From Gemelliphila palaticanis (GTDB lineage: Bacteria; Bacillota; Bacilli; Staphylococcales; Gemellaceae), in the NCBI GenBank assembly GCA_013415235.1, contig JACBYF010000004.1, positions 1-64,000 on the forward strand: a stretch of 64,000 nt of DNA, written 5' to 3'. Shown one piece after another: positions 1-7,812 of the stretch. Under the pieces are notes generated by a model that saw only the letters and a list, made by a program, of their open reading frames with translations, was not told the origin of the DNA and made no database searches. Position 1 is the first letter of the stretch. Every line of letters begins with the position of its first letter. A program made the position numbers and the translations under genes.

Positions 1-1041
1 GTTGATTCTTTAAAAGTGGACCTGCTTAGTGACAAAATATATGTTTTTACACCTAATAGCGATATAATAGAGTTGCCTAAAGGTTCCTGTGTAGTCGATT
101 TCGCATATGCAATACATAGTGAAGTAGTAAATAAAATGATAGGAGCTACAATAAATGATAAAATAGTTCCATTTGATTATGTTCTTTCTACAGGAGAAAT
201 ATGCGATGTTAGAACAAATAAAAATTCTTCGGGACCAAGTCGTGATTGGTTAAATATAGCTACCTCGTCACAAACCAAATCAAAAATAAAGTCATTTTTT
301 AAAAAAGCTGCACGAGAAGAAAATTTAATAAAAGGTGAAGTTTTATTAAAAGATGAAATAAAGGCTAATGGTTTTGATGTAGATGACTTATTAAAAGATG
401 AATCATTAGAAAATGTTTTAAAGAAATATAGATTTAATAATATAGATGAACTGTATAGAACTATAGGCTATGGAGCCTTAACTGCTAATCAGGTTTTCAT
501 GAGGTTGACAGAAAAAATTAGAAAAGAAAAACAAACTCAAGAAAAGCTGGAAAAATTAATAAATTCTGATAAAGAAAATATAAAAAAGATAGTTACAGAA
601 ACAGGTGTTTATGTAAAAGGTGTAGACAATATATTAGTTAGACTATCAAAGTGTTGTAAACCAATACCAGGAGATGAAATAGTTGGATTTATAACAAAAG
701 GAAGAGGTGTAACAGTTCATAGAATTGAATGTCCTAATGTTAAAAATGAAGATGAAAATAGGTTGCTTGATGTTGAATGGGTCGATAGTATAAACAAGAG
801 GGATTATCCTATTAGTTTACAAATATATGCATTTGATAAAGAAATGATTTTAAATACAGTATTATTAAAATTAAATGAAAGTAAATTAGTAATAACTAAA
901 CTAAATTCTGAATCAAAAGCTGACAAAACATGTGTTATTAATGTAAGTCTACTAGTAAAAAATGTAGAAGAATGTGACTTTATTATTAGAAAATTAAGAC
1001 AAGTATCAGATATTTATAACGTTGAAAGAGTAGTTCAGTAG
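1..1041 (+). CDS. rel: (p)ppGpp synthetase/hydrolase Rel, C-terminal part (5' truncated by window)
   Basis: The reading frame is open from base 1, so the window enters inside the gene and the apparent GTG at 16 is not a real start. What is visible is the regulatory half of a long RelA/SpoT homologue: a TGS domain beginning at IYVFTP and containing the DFAYAIH core, a helical linker, a zinc-finger-like RIS segment with KCCKPIPGDE and the later HRIECPN, and a C-terminal ACT domain of about 70 residues. In this family these domains sense ribosome-bound uncharged tRNA and control the N-terminal hydrolase and synthetase domains, which lie outside the window. dtd follows 8 bases downstream, the usual rel-dtd order of Firmicutes. 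Confidence 0.95.
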   Translation, partial: VDSLKVDLLSDKIYVFTPNSDIIELPKGSCVVDFAYAIHSEVVNKMIGATINDKIVPFDYVLSTGEICDVRTNKNSSGPSRDWLNIATSSQTKSKIKSFFKKAAREENLIKGEVLLKDEIKANGFDVDDLLKDESLENVLKKYRFNNIDELYRTIGYGALTANQVFMRLTEKIRKEKQTQEKLEKLINSDKENIKKIVTETGVYVKGVDNILVRLSKCCKPIPGDEIVGFITKGRGVTVHRIECPNVKNEDENRLLDVEWVDSINKRDYPISLQIYAFDKEMILNTVLLKLNESKLVITKLNSESKADKTCVINVSLLVKNVEECDFIIRKLRQVSDIYNVERVVQ

Positions 1042-1049
1042 GAGCAAAA

Positions 1050-1502
1050 ATGAAAATAATTTTACAAAAAGTACTTAAAGCAAGTGTTAAAGTAGATAGT
1101 GAAATAGTAGGAGAAATAAATAAAGGTTACTGCTTATTAGTAGGTGTTCATAAAAATTCAACAGAAAAAGATGCTGAATTTTTAGCGAAGAAAATAGTAG
1201 AATCAAGACTTTTTGAAGATTCTGAAGGTAAGCTAAATTTAAGTTTGGAAGATGTGAACGGAGAAATATTATCTATCTCTCAATTCACACTATACGCAGA
1301 TACAAGAAAAGGAAAAAGACCTAGTTTTACAGAAGCAGCTTCTTCAGAAAAAGCAAAAGAATTGTACAATAAATTTAATGAATATCTAAACAAATATAAC
1401 GTAAAAGTTGAAACTGGAATATTCCAAACTCATATGGAAGTAAATATAATAAATGATGGTCCAGTTACTATAGTATATGAAAAATTATCTGAAAATATGT
1501 AG
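1050..1502 (+). CDS. dtd: D-aminoacyl-tRNA deacylase
   Basis: The 150-residue product has the family's usual length. It carries both signature motifs: SQFTLYAD near residue 77 and NDGPVT near residue 136, which form the cross-subunit active site of the DTD dimer. The enzyme hydrolyses D-amino acids (and glycine mischarged on tRNA-Ala) from tRNA in the cytoplasm. The ATG at 1050 follows a weak GGAGC ribosome site. The gene lies 8 bases after rel and 8 bases before the next gene, so the three are probably co-transcribed. No oddity was seen. Confidence 0.95.
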   Translation: MKIILQKVLKASVKVDSEIVGEINKGYCLLVGVHKNSTEKDAEFLAKKIVESRLFEDSEGKLNLSLEDVNGEILSISQFTLYADTRKGKRPSFTEAASSEKAKELYNKFNEYLNKYNVKVETGIFQTHMEVNIINDGPVTIVYEKLSENM

Positions 1503-1510
1503 GTATTTAT

Positions 1511-2926
1511 ATGAGAATAAAAAGAAGAAGAAAATTAGATGTTATGACACTATTTGTAATATCAATAATATTTTTATTACTATTATCTACAGTTATTTAT
1601 TATAATTACAATGAAAAAATTATAGGAAGGGTTGCAGAAAATAAGATTATAATTACTTCAAAAGATAGTATTATAAGAACTGGACCAGATGAATTATTTC
1701 CTATAGTTCATAATATTCCTCCTGGAGAAGAACTTAAAAAACTATCGGAAATAGGAGAATGGATAGAGGTTAAAACTAATAATAATATTGTTGGTTGGAT
1801 TGCTGGGTGGGATATTGTTGGTAGTAATATAAAAAGTCCTGAAGAGAAATTTAGAGAAAGTCTGAACAAATTTACTGTTTTAATAAATCCCAAAATAACA
1901 GAAGGGGCCACAGATTATAGTTTAGACTACGCATTAGCTCTAAAAGAAGAATTAAATAAACTTAATATAACAGTAGTTATATCTAGAGATGGAGATAAAA
2001 ATACAGATGAAAATACTATTTCTAATTTAATTTCAGATAATAAAGTTGATATAGTTTTAAATATTGATTTATTGAATGGGGAAAATAAAGGTCCGGGTTT
2101 ATATTATGAAACCTATAGCTCACAAATATTATCTAAATATGTAGAAAAATCTCTATCTAATAACTATATAATGAAGACTAGAGCTTCAGAAAAAAGTTCA
2201 CTAGCTATACCTATAAATAATAATATTCCTGAAATATTGTTAATTCTTGGAAATATGGATAATCCAGTAGATATAAGTATAATAGATAAAAATATTTATA
2301 AAGATGAATATATAAATGCTTTGAAAAATGGAATAGAAAATTATTTCTATTATTTATTAAGAATAGAAGATCAAAATAATAAAAGAAGAGAATCCTTATT
2401 AAATATGCCTCAAAAAGGTCTTAATGTTCCATTTTATTACATGAAACAGGAAGAATTTAAAAATATATCATATGGAAATGATAATAATAAAAAAATAAGT
2501 GATAATGGTGATTTAATAATATCTATGGCGATGATTACTAATTATATCGATCCTACTTCTAAAATAACTGTTACAAATATAGTAGATTGGGCAGGATTAA
2601 ATTATTACAAATATGGAGTAGGAACTAGTGAACTTATTATACCAGCTTTTGCAGAAAAAAATAATTATAAATTAGACACTGTAACTTCTGACTATTTAAA
2701 GAAAATAGATGATGCTTTAAAAAATAATAAACCGGTATTAGTAAAATTCAAATCTGGAGGAGCTTTCGGTAAAAAACCTAGCTATAAAGTTATAAGAGGA
2801 TTAGAGGATAGCAAATACTATATCAACGATCCTGATGATGATGATTTAAAATTAAATAATTACACAGGCTTTAATAGTAGTGATATAGAAAAAAATATTG
2901 TAAAAGCATGGATTTTATCAAAATAA
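1511..2926 (+). CDS. Membrane-anchored SH3 / amidase_3-like / C39-like protein, both hydrolase domains apparently inactive
   Basis: The 471-residue protein has a basic N-terminus and one membrane helix (about residues 12-32), so it probably faces the wall. A bacterial SH3 domain follows (about 44-102, with VGWIAGW). Residues about 120-285 match the N-acetylmuramoyl-L-alanine amidase_3 layout, but the zinc and catalytic positions are changed: DPGHGG reads NPKITEG, the SIHAN-type motif reads LNIDLL, and the late VELGFLSN-type motif reads LILGNMDN. Residues about 303-471 resemble a peptidase_C39_2 domain, but the catalytic Cys motif (GCGPTS-like) reads GDLIIS and the GH motif reads PSYKV. A binding or scaffold role at the wall is inferred. 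It sits 8 bases after dtd, where Staphylococci carry an active SH3-amidase gene. Confidence 0.7.
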   Translation: MRIKRRRKLDVMTLFVISIIFLLLLSTVIYYNYNEKIIGRVAENKIIITSKDSIIRTGPDELFPIVHNIPPGEELKKLSEIGEWIEVKTNNNIVGWIAGWDIVGSNIKSPEEKFRESLNKFTVLINPKITEGATDYSLDYALALKEELNKLNITVVISRDGDKNTDENTISNLISDNKVDIVLNIDLLNGENKGPGLYYETYSSQILSKYVEKSLSNNYIMKTRASEKSSLAIPINNNIPEILLILGNMDNPVDISIIDKNIYKDEYINALKNGIENYFYYLLRIEDQNNKRRESLLNMPQKGLNVPFYYMKQEEFKNISYGNDNNKKISDNGDLIISMAMITNYIDPTSKITVTNIVDWAGLNYYKYGVGTSELIIPAFAEKNNYKLDTVTSDYLKKIDDALKNNKPVLVKFKSGGAFGKKPSYKVIRGLEDSKYYINDPDDDDLKLNNYTGFNSSDIEKNIVKAWILSK

Positions 2927-2929
2927 CTA

Positions 2930-2958
2930 TTGACTATTATAATTCTATATGATAGAAT
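2930..2958 (+). promoter_or_regulatory. Promoter of the rplU-prp-rpmA operon
   Basis: The -35 box TTGACT (2930-2935) is separated by 17 bases from the -10 box TAGAAT (2953-2958). A TG dinucleotide one base upstream of the -10 makes it an extended -10. It lies just after the stop of the preceding gene and just before the L21 leader. The match to sigma-A consensus is good, though the site is read by eye. Confidence 0.75.
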
Positions 2959-2961
2959 TGA

Positions 2962-3060
2962 AATGTTGAAGTAGCTCCTGATGCTACTACAACCGCACAT
3001 TTAAGGTTTAAGAGAGAAATCCACCTTATTTTGGCGAGTCTTAGTAAAAATTTAAGGAGG
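2962..3060 (+). ncRNA. Ribosomal protein L21 leader RNA
   Basis: The roughly 100-base untranslated stretch before rplU contains a hairpin, GTAGC-N7-GCTAC at about 2972-2988, followed by ACAACCGCACAT and later TTGGCGAGTC. These unpaired conserved blocks are what I recall of the L21 leader family of Bacilli, a cis-acting element thought to mediate autoregulation of the L21-L27 operon. The ribosome site AAGGAGG lies at the 3' edge. The assignment rests on position plus remembered consensus; a covariance-model search would settle it. Confidence 0.75.
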
Positions 3061-3067
3061 TGCAGAT

Positions 3068-3376
3068 ATGTACGCAGTTATAGAAACAGGTGGAAAACAA
3101 TTAAGAGTTGAAGAAGGACAAACAATCTTCGTAGAAAAATTATTTGTTGAAGAAAATACTACTTTTACTTTTGATAAAGTTTTATTAGTAGGTGGAGAAT
3201 CATCAAAAATTGGAACACCTTATGTAGAAGGTGCTTCGGTTACAGCTAAAGTTGTCGAGCACGGAAAAGGTAAAAAAATTACTGTTTTCAAATACAAAGC
3301 TAAGAAAAATAATCACCGTAAATTAGGTCATCGTCAACCTTTCACTAAACTGGTTGTTGAAAAAATTAACGGATAA
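3068..3376 (+). CDS. rplU: 50S ribosomal protein L21
   Basis: The 102-residue protein starts [11 protein letters not shown] and ends with the basic stretch [17 protein letters not shown], both typical of bacterial L21. L21 binds 23S rRNA in the large subunit. The ATG follows a strong AAGGAGGTG ribosome site about 8 bases upstream. It is the first gene of rplU-prp-rpmA and is probably autoregulated through the leader upstream. The next gene begins 2 bases after its stop, implying translational coupling. Confidence 0.98.
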   Translation: MYAVIETGGKQLRVEEGQTIFVEKLFVEENTTFTFDKVLLVGGESSKIGTPYVEGASVTAKVVEHGKGKKITVFKYKAKKNNHRKLGHRQPFTKLVVEKING

Positions 3377-3378
3377 TT

Positions 3379-3708
3379 ATGATTAATGTTTTAATAAAAA
3401 AAGAAGGACAATTTGTAAAAGAGATATCTATAGATGGTCATGCTGACTTTGCTGAACATGGAAGTGATATTGTTTGTGCCGGAGTATCAGCTGTATCATT
3501 TGGATTAATAAATTCTATTGATGAATTAGATGATGATGTAGTATTCGATATATCAGCTAATGAAGACTTAACAGGGCATCTAACATATAGATCTATAGAA
3601 TCTACAGATAATGAACAACTTCTTTTAAAATCATTAATTATATCATTAAAAACAATTGAAGCAAATTATTCAAAATTTATTAATATTGAAACAAGAGAGG
3701 TGAAATAG
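3379..3708 (+). CDS. prp: Ribosomal-processing cysteine protease Prp
   Basis: This 109-residue protein (the YsxB family) is located between L21 and L27, as in other Firmicutes. The catalytic dyad is visible as His21 in DGHA and Cys33 in IVCAGVSA. In Staphylococcus aureus, Prp removes a short N-terminal extension from ribosomal protein L27, which is essential for ribosome function. The substrate encoded immediately downstream here has the expected [11 protein letters not shown] cleavage sequence. The stop codon overlaps the ORF of rpmA, so the protease and its target are translated together. Confidence 0.93.
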   Translation: MINVLIKKEGQFVKEISIDGHADFAEHGSDIVCAGVSAVSFGLINSIDELDDDVVFDISANEDLTGHLTYRSIESTDNEQLLLKSLIISLKTIEANYSKFINIETREVK

Positions 3709-3710
3709 TG

Positions 3711-3995
3711 ATGATGTTAAATTTAAATTTACAATTCTTCGCATCTAAAAAAGGGGTAGGATCTACTAAAAACGGTCGTGACTCAGAATCTAAACGTTTA
3801 GGAGCTAAACGTGCAGATGGACAATTTGTAACAGCAGGTTCTATACTTTACAGACAACGTGGAACAAAAATTTATCCAGGAACTAATGTTAAAAAAGGTG
3901 GAGATGATACTTTATTTTCACTAGTTGATGGAGTTGTTCGTTTTGAAAGATACGGACGTAGCCGTAAAAAAGTTTCTGTTTATCCACAAGCTTAA
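3711..3995 (+). CDS. rpmA: 50S ribosomal protein L27 with cleavable N-terminal extension
   Basis: The protein carries the L27 core [14 protein letters not shown] and is about 94 residues long. Its N-terminus contains [11 protein letters not shown], the Firmicute-specific extension that Prp cuts after FF to expose the functional N-terminus near the peptidyl-transferase centre. Three consecutive possible starts exist: GTG 3708, ATG 3711 and ATG 3714. The GAGAGGTGA ribosome site best suits 3711, while homology (M-L-x-L-N-L-Q-F-F) would fit 3714. Because the extension is removed, the choice does not change the mature protein. A terminator follows. Confidence 0.97.
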   Translation: MMLNLNLQFFASKKGVGSTKNGRDSESKRLGAKRADGQFVTAGSILYRQRGTKIYPGTNVKKGGDDTLFSLVDGVVRFERYGRSRKKVSVYPQA

Positions 3996-3999
3996 TAGT

Positions 4000-4033
4000 A
4001 AAAAACACTATACTTTATGTATAGTGTTTTTTT
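4000..4033 (+). terminator. Rho-independent terminator of rplU-prp-rpmA
   Basis: A perfect inverted repeat, AACACTATAC / GTATAGTGTT with a five-base loop (TTTAT), is followed by a run of seven T. It lies 5 bases after the rpmA stop. Confidence 0.92.
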
Positions 4034-4043
4034 GTTATTAATA

Positions 4044-4072
4044 TTGTAATTTTATATATATTATGATAAAAT
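4044..4072 (+). promoter_or_regulatory. Promoter of the small membrane protein gene
   Basis: TTGTAA (4044-4049), 17-base spacer, TAAAAT (4067-4072) with TG one base before it (extended -10). It lies between the rpmA terminator and the next start. Confidence 0.55.
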
Positions 4073-4097
4073 TACAGATATGTTTGGAGGCAATATA

Positions 4098-4445
4098 ATG
4101 AAATTAAATTACGAGAAAATACCTTATTTATTTTTTTCCTTAACTACATTTTTAATACTGCCTGTTTTTTATTATTTATTTAATAATAAATCAGAGGTAC
4201 TTATATATATGCTACTAATAATATTTCCTATACTAAGTTTCTTAATTTCTTATTTATATGCTTATAAAGTGGAAGATTTTAGTTATACTTTTTCAATTAT
4301 TATAGGGATTTTCTTTTTGATTTCATGTATAATATTTTGGAATTTTGAAATATATATATATATAATAATATATATAATATCTAGTCTATGTGGACAAGGG
4401 ACAGGCTTTATAATAAAAAAGATAGTAACAAAAATAAAAAAATAA
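4098..4445 (+). CDS. Small hydrophobic membrane protein of unknown function
   Basis: The longest frame opens at 4080, but a GGAGG ribosome site at 4086-4090 lies inside that extension, so the ATG at 4098 (MKLNYEKIPYL) is the likely start and gives 115 residues. About four membrane helices are predicted by eye across almost the whole length, with a basic tail ending KKIVTKIKK. I do not recognise a family. The gene is flanked by its own promoter and a possible terminator, so it looks monocistronic. Four-helix small proteins of this type are common in Firmicutes and could be transport accessories, but nothing in the sequence says so. Confidence 0.7.
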   Translation: MKLNYEKIPYLFFSLTTFLILPVFYYLFNNKSEVLIYMLLIIFPILSFLISYLYAYKVEDFSYTFSIIIGIFFLISCIIFWNFEIYIYIIIYIISSLCGQGTGFIIKKIVTKIKK

Positions 4446-4460
4446 AATATGCAATTTAAG

Positions 4461-4518
4461 ATCAGTAATAGGGCAAAAATACAGTTAGTATAAACTTATC
4501 CATTATTGATTTTTATTT
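4461..4518 (+). terminator. Possible terminator with a long loop
   Basis: ATCAGTAATAGG (4461-4472) is nearly complementary to CCATTATTGAT (4500-4510), followed by TTTTTATTTTT. The loop is long (about 27 bases) and the stem has a mismatch and a wobble, so this is a weak call. Confidence 0.4.
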
Positions 4519-4534
4519 TTACTTATGATAATAT
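4506..4534 (+). promoter_or_regulatory. Probable promoter of the transaldolase gene
   Basis: TTGATT (4506-4511), 17-base spacer, TAATAT (4529-4534), with TG one base before the -10. It overlaps the 3' arm of the possible terminator. Confidence 0.5.
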
Positions 4535-4572
4535 AGCATTATAAAATAAATATAAGAGAGGTATAGTAAAAT

Positions 4573-5226
4573 ATGAAATTTTTTATAGACACTGCTAATG
4601 TAGAAGATATAAGATCAGCTTATGAACTAGGAGTAGTAAGTGGGGTAACTACAAATCCATCATTAATAGCTAAAGAAGGTCGTGATTTTAGGGAAGTTAT
4701 TAAAGAAATTACTGAAATAGTTGATGGACCAATAAGCGGAGAAGTTAAAGCTACAACAGAACTAGCAGAAGATATGATAAAAGAGGCTAGAGAAATAGCA
4801 GCAATACATCCTAATATGGTAGTAAAAATACCTATGACAGCAGAAGGACTAAAAGCTACTAGTGTATTATCAAAAGAAGGAATTAAGACAAACCTAACAT
4901 TGATATTCAGTCCTAATCAAGCTTTATTAGCTGCTAGAGCAGGAGCAACATATGTATCACCTTTCTTAGGAAGACTAGATGATATATCACAAGATGGATT
5001 AAACTTAATCGCAGATATAGTTGATATATTTAGAATAAATGATATAAATACAGAAATAATAGCAGCTAGTGTTAGAAATCCAATACATGTTCAAGAGTGT
5101 GCTAAACTTGGATGTGATATAGCTACTGTTCCATTTAAAGTAATTGAACAGCTAATTAAACATCCATTAACAGATAAAGGTATTGAACAATTTAAAGCTG
5201 ATTATTCAAAAGTATTTGGTGAATAG
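4573..5226 (+). CDS. tal: Transaldolase-like protein (TalC/fructose-6-phosphate aldolase subfamily)
   Basis: The 217-residue length and the start [13 protein letters not shown] are typical of the short TalC/FSA transaldolases. The Schiff-base lysine is in MVVKIPMT, and the TTNPSL loop and the SPFLGRLDD segment are present. Members transfer a dihydroxyacetone unit between sugar phosphates in the non-oxidative pentose phosphate pathway; some are fructose-6-phosphate aldolases. Sequence alone does not decide between the two activities. The ATG follows AGAGAGG. The gene has its own promoter and a downstream hairpin, so it is probably transcribed alone. Confidence 0.93.
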   Translation: MKFFIDTANVEDIRSAYELGVVSGVTTNPSLIAKEGRDFREVIKEITEIVDGPISGEVKATTELAEDMIKEAREIAAIHPNMVVKIPMTAEGLKATSVLSKEGIKTNLTLIFSPNQALLAARAGATYVSPFLGRLDDISQDGLNLIADIVDIFRINDINTEIIAASVRNPIHVQECAKLGCDIATVPFKVIEQLIKHPLTDKGIEQFKADYSKVFGE

Positions 5227-5257
5227 ATTATTACTATATTAATAAATTGAATTTATT

Positions 5258-5310
5258 GGAGTGGGTTTATGATTATTAGAAAAATTCTATAATGCCCACT
5301 CCTAATTTTT
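5258..5310 (+). terminator. Hairpin between tal and tmk, probable terminator
   Basis: A perfect 8-bp inverted repeat, GGAGTGGG (5258-5265) with CCCACTCC (5295-5302), is followed by TAATTTTT. The loop is 29 bases. The 5' arm contains GGAG, so an alternative attenuator role before tmk is conceivable. Confidence 0.6.
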
Positions 5311-5322
5311 ATGGAGGTAATT

Positions 5323-5949
5323 GTGGGGAAATTTATTACAATAGAAGGTACAGATGGCTCAGGAAAAACTACAATGACTAATTATATTAAAGAATATTTA
5401 GAAAAATTAGGTTATCAAGTTATTGTAACAAGAGAGCCCGGAGGAACTCCTTTTAGCGAAAAAATAAGAGATTTAATTTTGAAAGAAAATATTGATTCAA
5501 AAACTGAGGCACTTTTATTTGCTGTAAGTAGGCGAAATCATTTAAAAAATAAAATATTACCAGAATTAGAAGCAGGAAAAATAGTAATATGTGATAGATT
5601 TTTAGATAGTTCAATAGCATATCAAGTCTACGGAAGGGGACTAGATGAGAAAGATGTTTTAAGTATAAATAATTACATACTGGACGGATTTGAACCTAAT
5701 AACACAATATATTATGATGTTGATATTGATTTAGGACTTAGTAGAACTAGAACTAGAGACTCTAATAACAAAATGGATAATGAAGAATATAATTTTTATA
5801 TAAATGTCAAAAAAGGGTATGATAAAATAGCACAAAAAAATAAACAAAGAGTAATTACTATAGATGCTAATAAAAATTTAGAAGAAGTTAAGCTTGAAAC
5901 AGAAAAAGTATTAGAAAGCCTTGTAGAAAAATGGAAACAAGAAAAATAG
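5323..5949 (+). CDS. tmk: Thymidylate kinase (dTMP kinase)
   Basis: The start is GTG 5323: the in-frame ATG at 5311 overlaps the GGAGG ribosome site (5313-5317), and the GTG gives the canonical MGKFITIEGTDGSGKTT. The P-loop is GTDGSGKT (residues 9-16), followed by DRFLDSSIAYQ and a lid region RTRTRD. The enzyme phosphorylates dTMP to dTDP for DNA synthesis. The end overlaps holB by 19 bases, so the tmk-holB-trmN6-yazA-rsmI group is translationally coupled. This is a trimmed version of the Bacillus order, in which several genes normally lie between tmk and holB. Confidence 0.96.
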   Translation: MGKFITIEGTDGSGKTTMTNYIKEYLEKLGYQVIVTREPGGTPFSEKIRDLILKENIDSKTEALLFAVSRRNHLKNKILPELEAGKIVICDRFLDSSIAYQVYGRGLDEKDVLSINNYILDGFEPNNTIYYDVDIDLGLSRTRTRDSNNKMDNEEYNFYINVKKGYDKIAQKNKQRVITIDANKNLEEVKLETEKVLESLVEKWKQEK

Positions 5950-6791
5950 AAAAAACAAATGTTTATTTGAAATATATTAATACAATATTAAAAGAAAATA
6001 AATTATCTCATGCATACTTGTTTTCTGGTAGTAATGAAAACATGATTAATAATAATATTCTAATGTTTGTAAAATCTCTATTTTGTATAAATAATAAAAA
6101 TAGAGAATATTATTGTTGTGATAAATGTGATAAATGTTTGCAAATAAATAAAAATAATTATATAGATTTTTACATTGTTGATGAAGAAAAAAGTATAAAA
6201 AAAGAAGATATTTTAAATTTAAAAGAAGAATTAAATATAAAACCTATTTATAGTAAAAAAATATACTGGATAAAAAATATTGAAAATATCACTTCTCAGG
6301 CAGCAAATAGTTTATTAAAAACTTTAGAAGAGCCTGAAGATAACATAGTGGCAATTTTGTCTACAAAGAATATAAATTCAGTTTTAGATACTATAATCTC
6401 TAGATGTCAAATAATAAAATTACCTAATACAGAAGAAAAAATAGTAGAAAATGATAAATATTGTGAAATAAAAAAATATACTTTAGAATTTATAGAAAAA
6501 TATGTAAATAACAAAAACTTATCTTTGATTTATTTAGCTGATAAAATATCTCAAAAAGATGATATATTAATATTTTTTAATGAAATGTTAAATATTCAAA
6601 GAATAAATATAGAAAAAATTGTTTATGATAACAATAATGAAATCATAAGATTATACGATATGACACTAGAATCTATACAAGACATACAAAATAATACATC
6701 TCCAGTTTTGGTTTTAGAATCGTATATAATAAATTTAATATTAAACAATATTAATTTAGAATGGATAATAAAATATTATGATAAAAGATAA
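5931..6791 (+). CDS. holB: DNA polymerase III clamp-loader subunit delta'
   Basis: The 286-residue protein begins with the SHAYLF segment typical of delta' and has a zinc module of the form CCDKCDKC near residues 63-70. Further on come SLLKTLEEPEDN and SRCQII, the sensor region shared by clamp-loader AAA+ subunits. As expected for delta', there is no intact P-loop. It serves as the rigid stator of the complex that loads the sliding clamp; the delta subunit (holA) is at 49977. It overlaps both neighbours, tmk and trmN6. The protein is somewhat shorter than Bacillus HolB. Confidence 0.9.
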   Translation: METRKIEKTNVYLKYINTILKENKLSHAYLFSGSNENMINNNILMFVKSLFCINNKNREYYCCDKCDKCLQINKNNYIDFYIVDEEKSIKKEDILNLKEELNIKPIYSKKIYWIKNIENITSQAANSLLKTLEEPEDNIVAILSTKNINSVLDTIISRCQIIKLPNTEEKIVENDKYCEIKKYTLEFIEKYVNNKNLSLIYLADKISQKDDILIFFNEMLNIQRINIEKIVYDNNNEIIRLYDMTLESIQDIQNNTSPVLVLESYIINLILNNINLEWIIKYYDKR

Positions 6792-7509
6792 CGAAAGATT
6801 AGATATATTATCTAAAAAATATAAAATAATACAAAAAAAAGATTACTACAGTGTTTCTACAGATACATTTTTATTAGCTGATTTTGCTAACGTTCCTAAA
6901 AAAGATAGTAAAAGAATAATAGAATTGTGCTCCGGAAGTGGAGCTATATCTATGCTTTTAAGAGAAAAAAGTGATGCTAAAATTACTATGGTAGAAATTC
7001 AAGAAGAATTAGTTGAGTTATCAAAAAGAAACTTAAAATACAATAATATAAGTAATATAGAAGCTATAAATTTTGATGTTAAAAACATAAAAGAAAAATT
7101 TTTACCTTCGTATTATGATTTTGTAGTATGTAATCCACCTTACTTTCCTGTAGGTATAATGCCTAATCAAAAAGAAAAAAATAATCATAACATATCTAGG
7201 CATGAAATTTTATGTGACTTATCAGATGTAGTAAGAGCTATAAAATATCTATTAAAACAAAATGGTAAATTTGCTATAGTTCATAGAAGTTATAGAATAG
7301 CCGATATAATAAAAGAATGTAATGATAACTCTTTAGCAATAAAAAGAGTAAGATTTGTATATGGTAATAAAAATAGCCAAAATAGCAAAATAGTTCTTAT
7401 AGAAGGAAGTATTTCTAAAGTTAACGATATAAAAATAGAACAACCAATGTATATTTACAATGAAGATGGTAGTTATACTGAGGAAATGAAAGAAGTATAT
7501 GGAATATAA
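6778..7509 (+). CDS. trmN6: tRNA1(Val) (adenine(37)-N6)-methyltransferase-like protein (YabB family)
   Basis: A Rossmann-type methyltransferase of 243 residues. Motif I reads ELCSGSGAISMLL and the catalytic motif IV reads CNPPYF, the NPPY signature of N6-adenine methyltransferases. The N-terminal YSVSTDTFLLADF is characteristic of the YabB/TrmN6 family, which methylates A37 of a valine tRNA in E. coli; the substrate in Firmicutes is less certain. It overlaps holB by 14 bases and yazA by 11. The location matches yabB in Bacillus. Confidence 0.88.
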   Translation: MIKDNERLDILSKKYKIIQKKDYYSVSTDTFLLADFANVPKKDSKRIIELCSGSGAISMLLREKSDAKITMVEIQEELVELSKRNLKYNNISNIEAINFDVKNIKEKFLPSYYDFVVCNPPYFPVGIMPNQKEKNNHNISRHEILCDLSDVVRAIKYLLKQNGKFAIVHRSYRIADIIKECNDNSLAIKRVRFVYGNKNSQNSKIVLIEGSISKVNDIKIEQPMYIYNEDGSYTEEMKEVYGI

Positions 7510-7801
7510 TAAATTTTATACCTATATTTTAATATGTAATGATAATACGTTATATACAGGATATACTAACAATTTAGAAAAAAGATTAAAAACACATAAT
7601 TCAGGAAAAGGTGCTAAATATACTAGGAGCCGACTTCCTGTAAAGATATTGTATTATGAAACTTTTGAAACAAAAAGTTTAGCTATAAAAAAAGAAATTC
7701 AAATAAAAAAATTAAAGAAAATCAATAAAATAAGCTATATAAATAACAGTATAGATAAAGATAAAAAAAAGGTTATAGATAATATAAATAAAAATATATA
7801 G
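7499..7801 (+). CDS. yazA: GIY-YIG nuclease superfamily protein (YazA/UPF0213)
   Basis: The 100-residue protein contains the GIY-YIG core as FYTYILICNDNTLYTGYTN, followed by the LEKRLKTHNSGKGAKYTRSR segment shared by the YhbQ/YazA group. The fold is a small single-strand or structure-specific nuclease domain; the physiological substrate is not well established. A lysine-rich tail follows. It overlaps trmN6 by 11 bases and precedes rsmI by 11 bases, the same order as yabB-yazA-yabC in Bacillus. Confidence 0.9.
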   Translation: MEYNKFYTYILICNDNTLYTGYTNNLEKRLKTHNSGKGAKYTRSRLPVKILYYETFETKSLAIKKEIQIKKLKKINKISYINNSIDKDKKKVIDNINKNI

Positions 7802-7812
7802 AGGAGGAAAAA

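Noticed and set aside
5247..5293. Promoter TTGAAT ... TATAAT before tmk
   Set aside because: The spacing is about 35 bases, far too long, and the boxes lie in the hairpin.
5311..5325. ATG 5311 as the tmk start
   Set aside because: It overlaps the ribosome site; GTG 5323 gives the canonical N-terminus. The same reasoning moved starts at 4080, 12722, 20548, 24970, 30775, 32020 and 35736.
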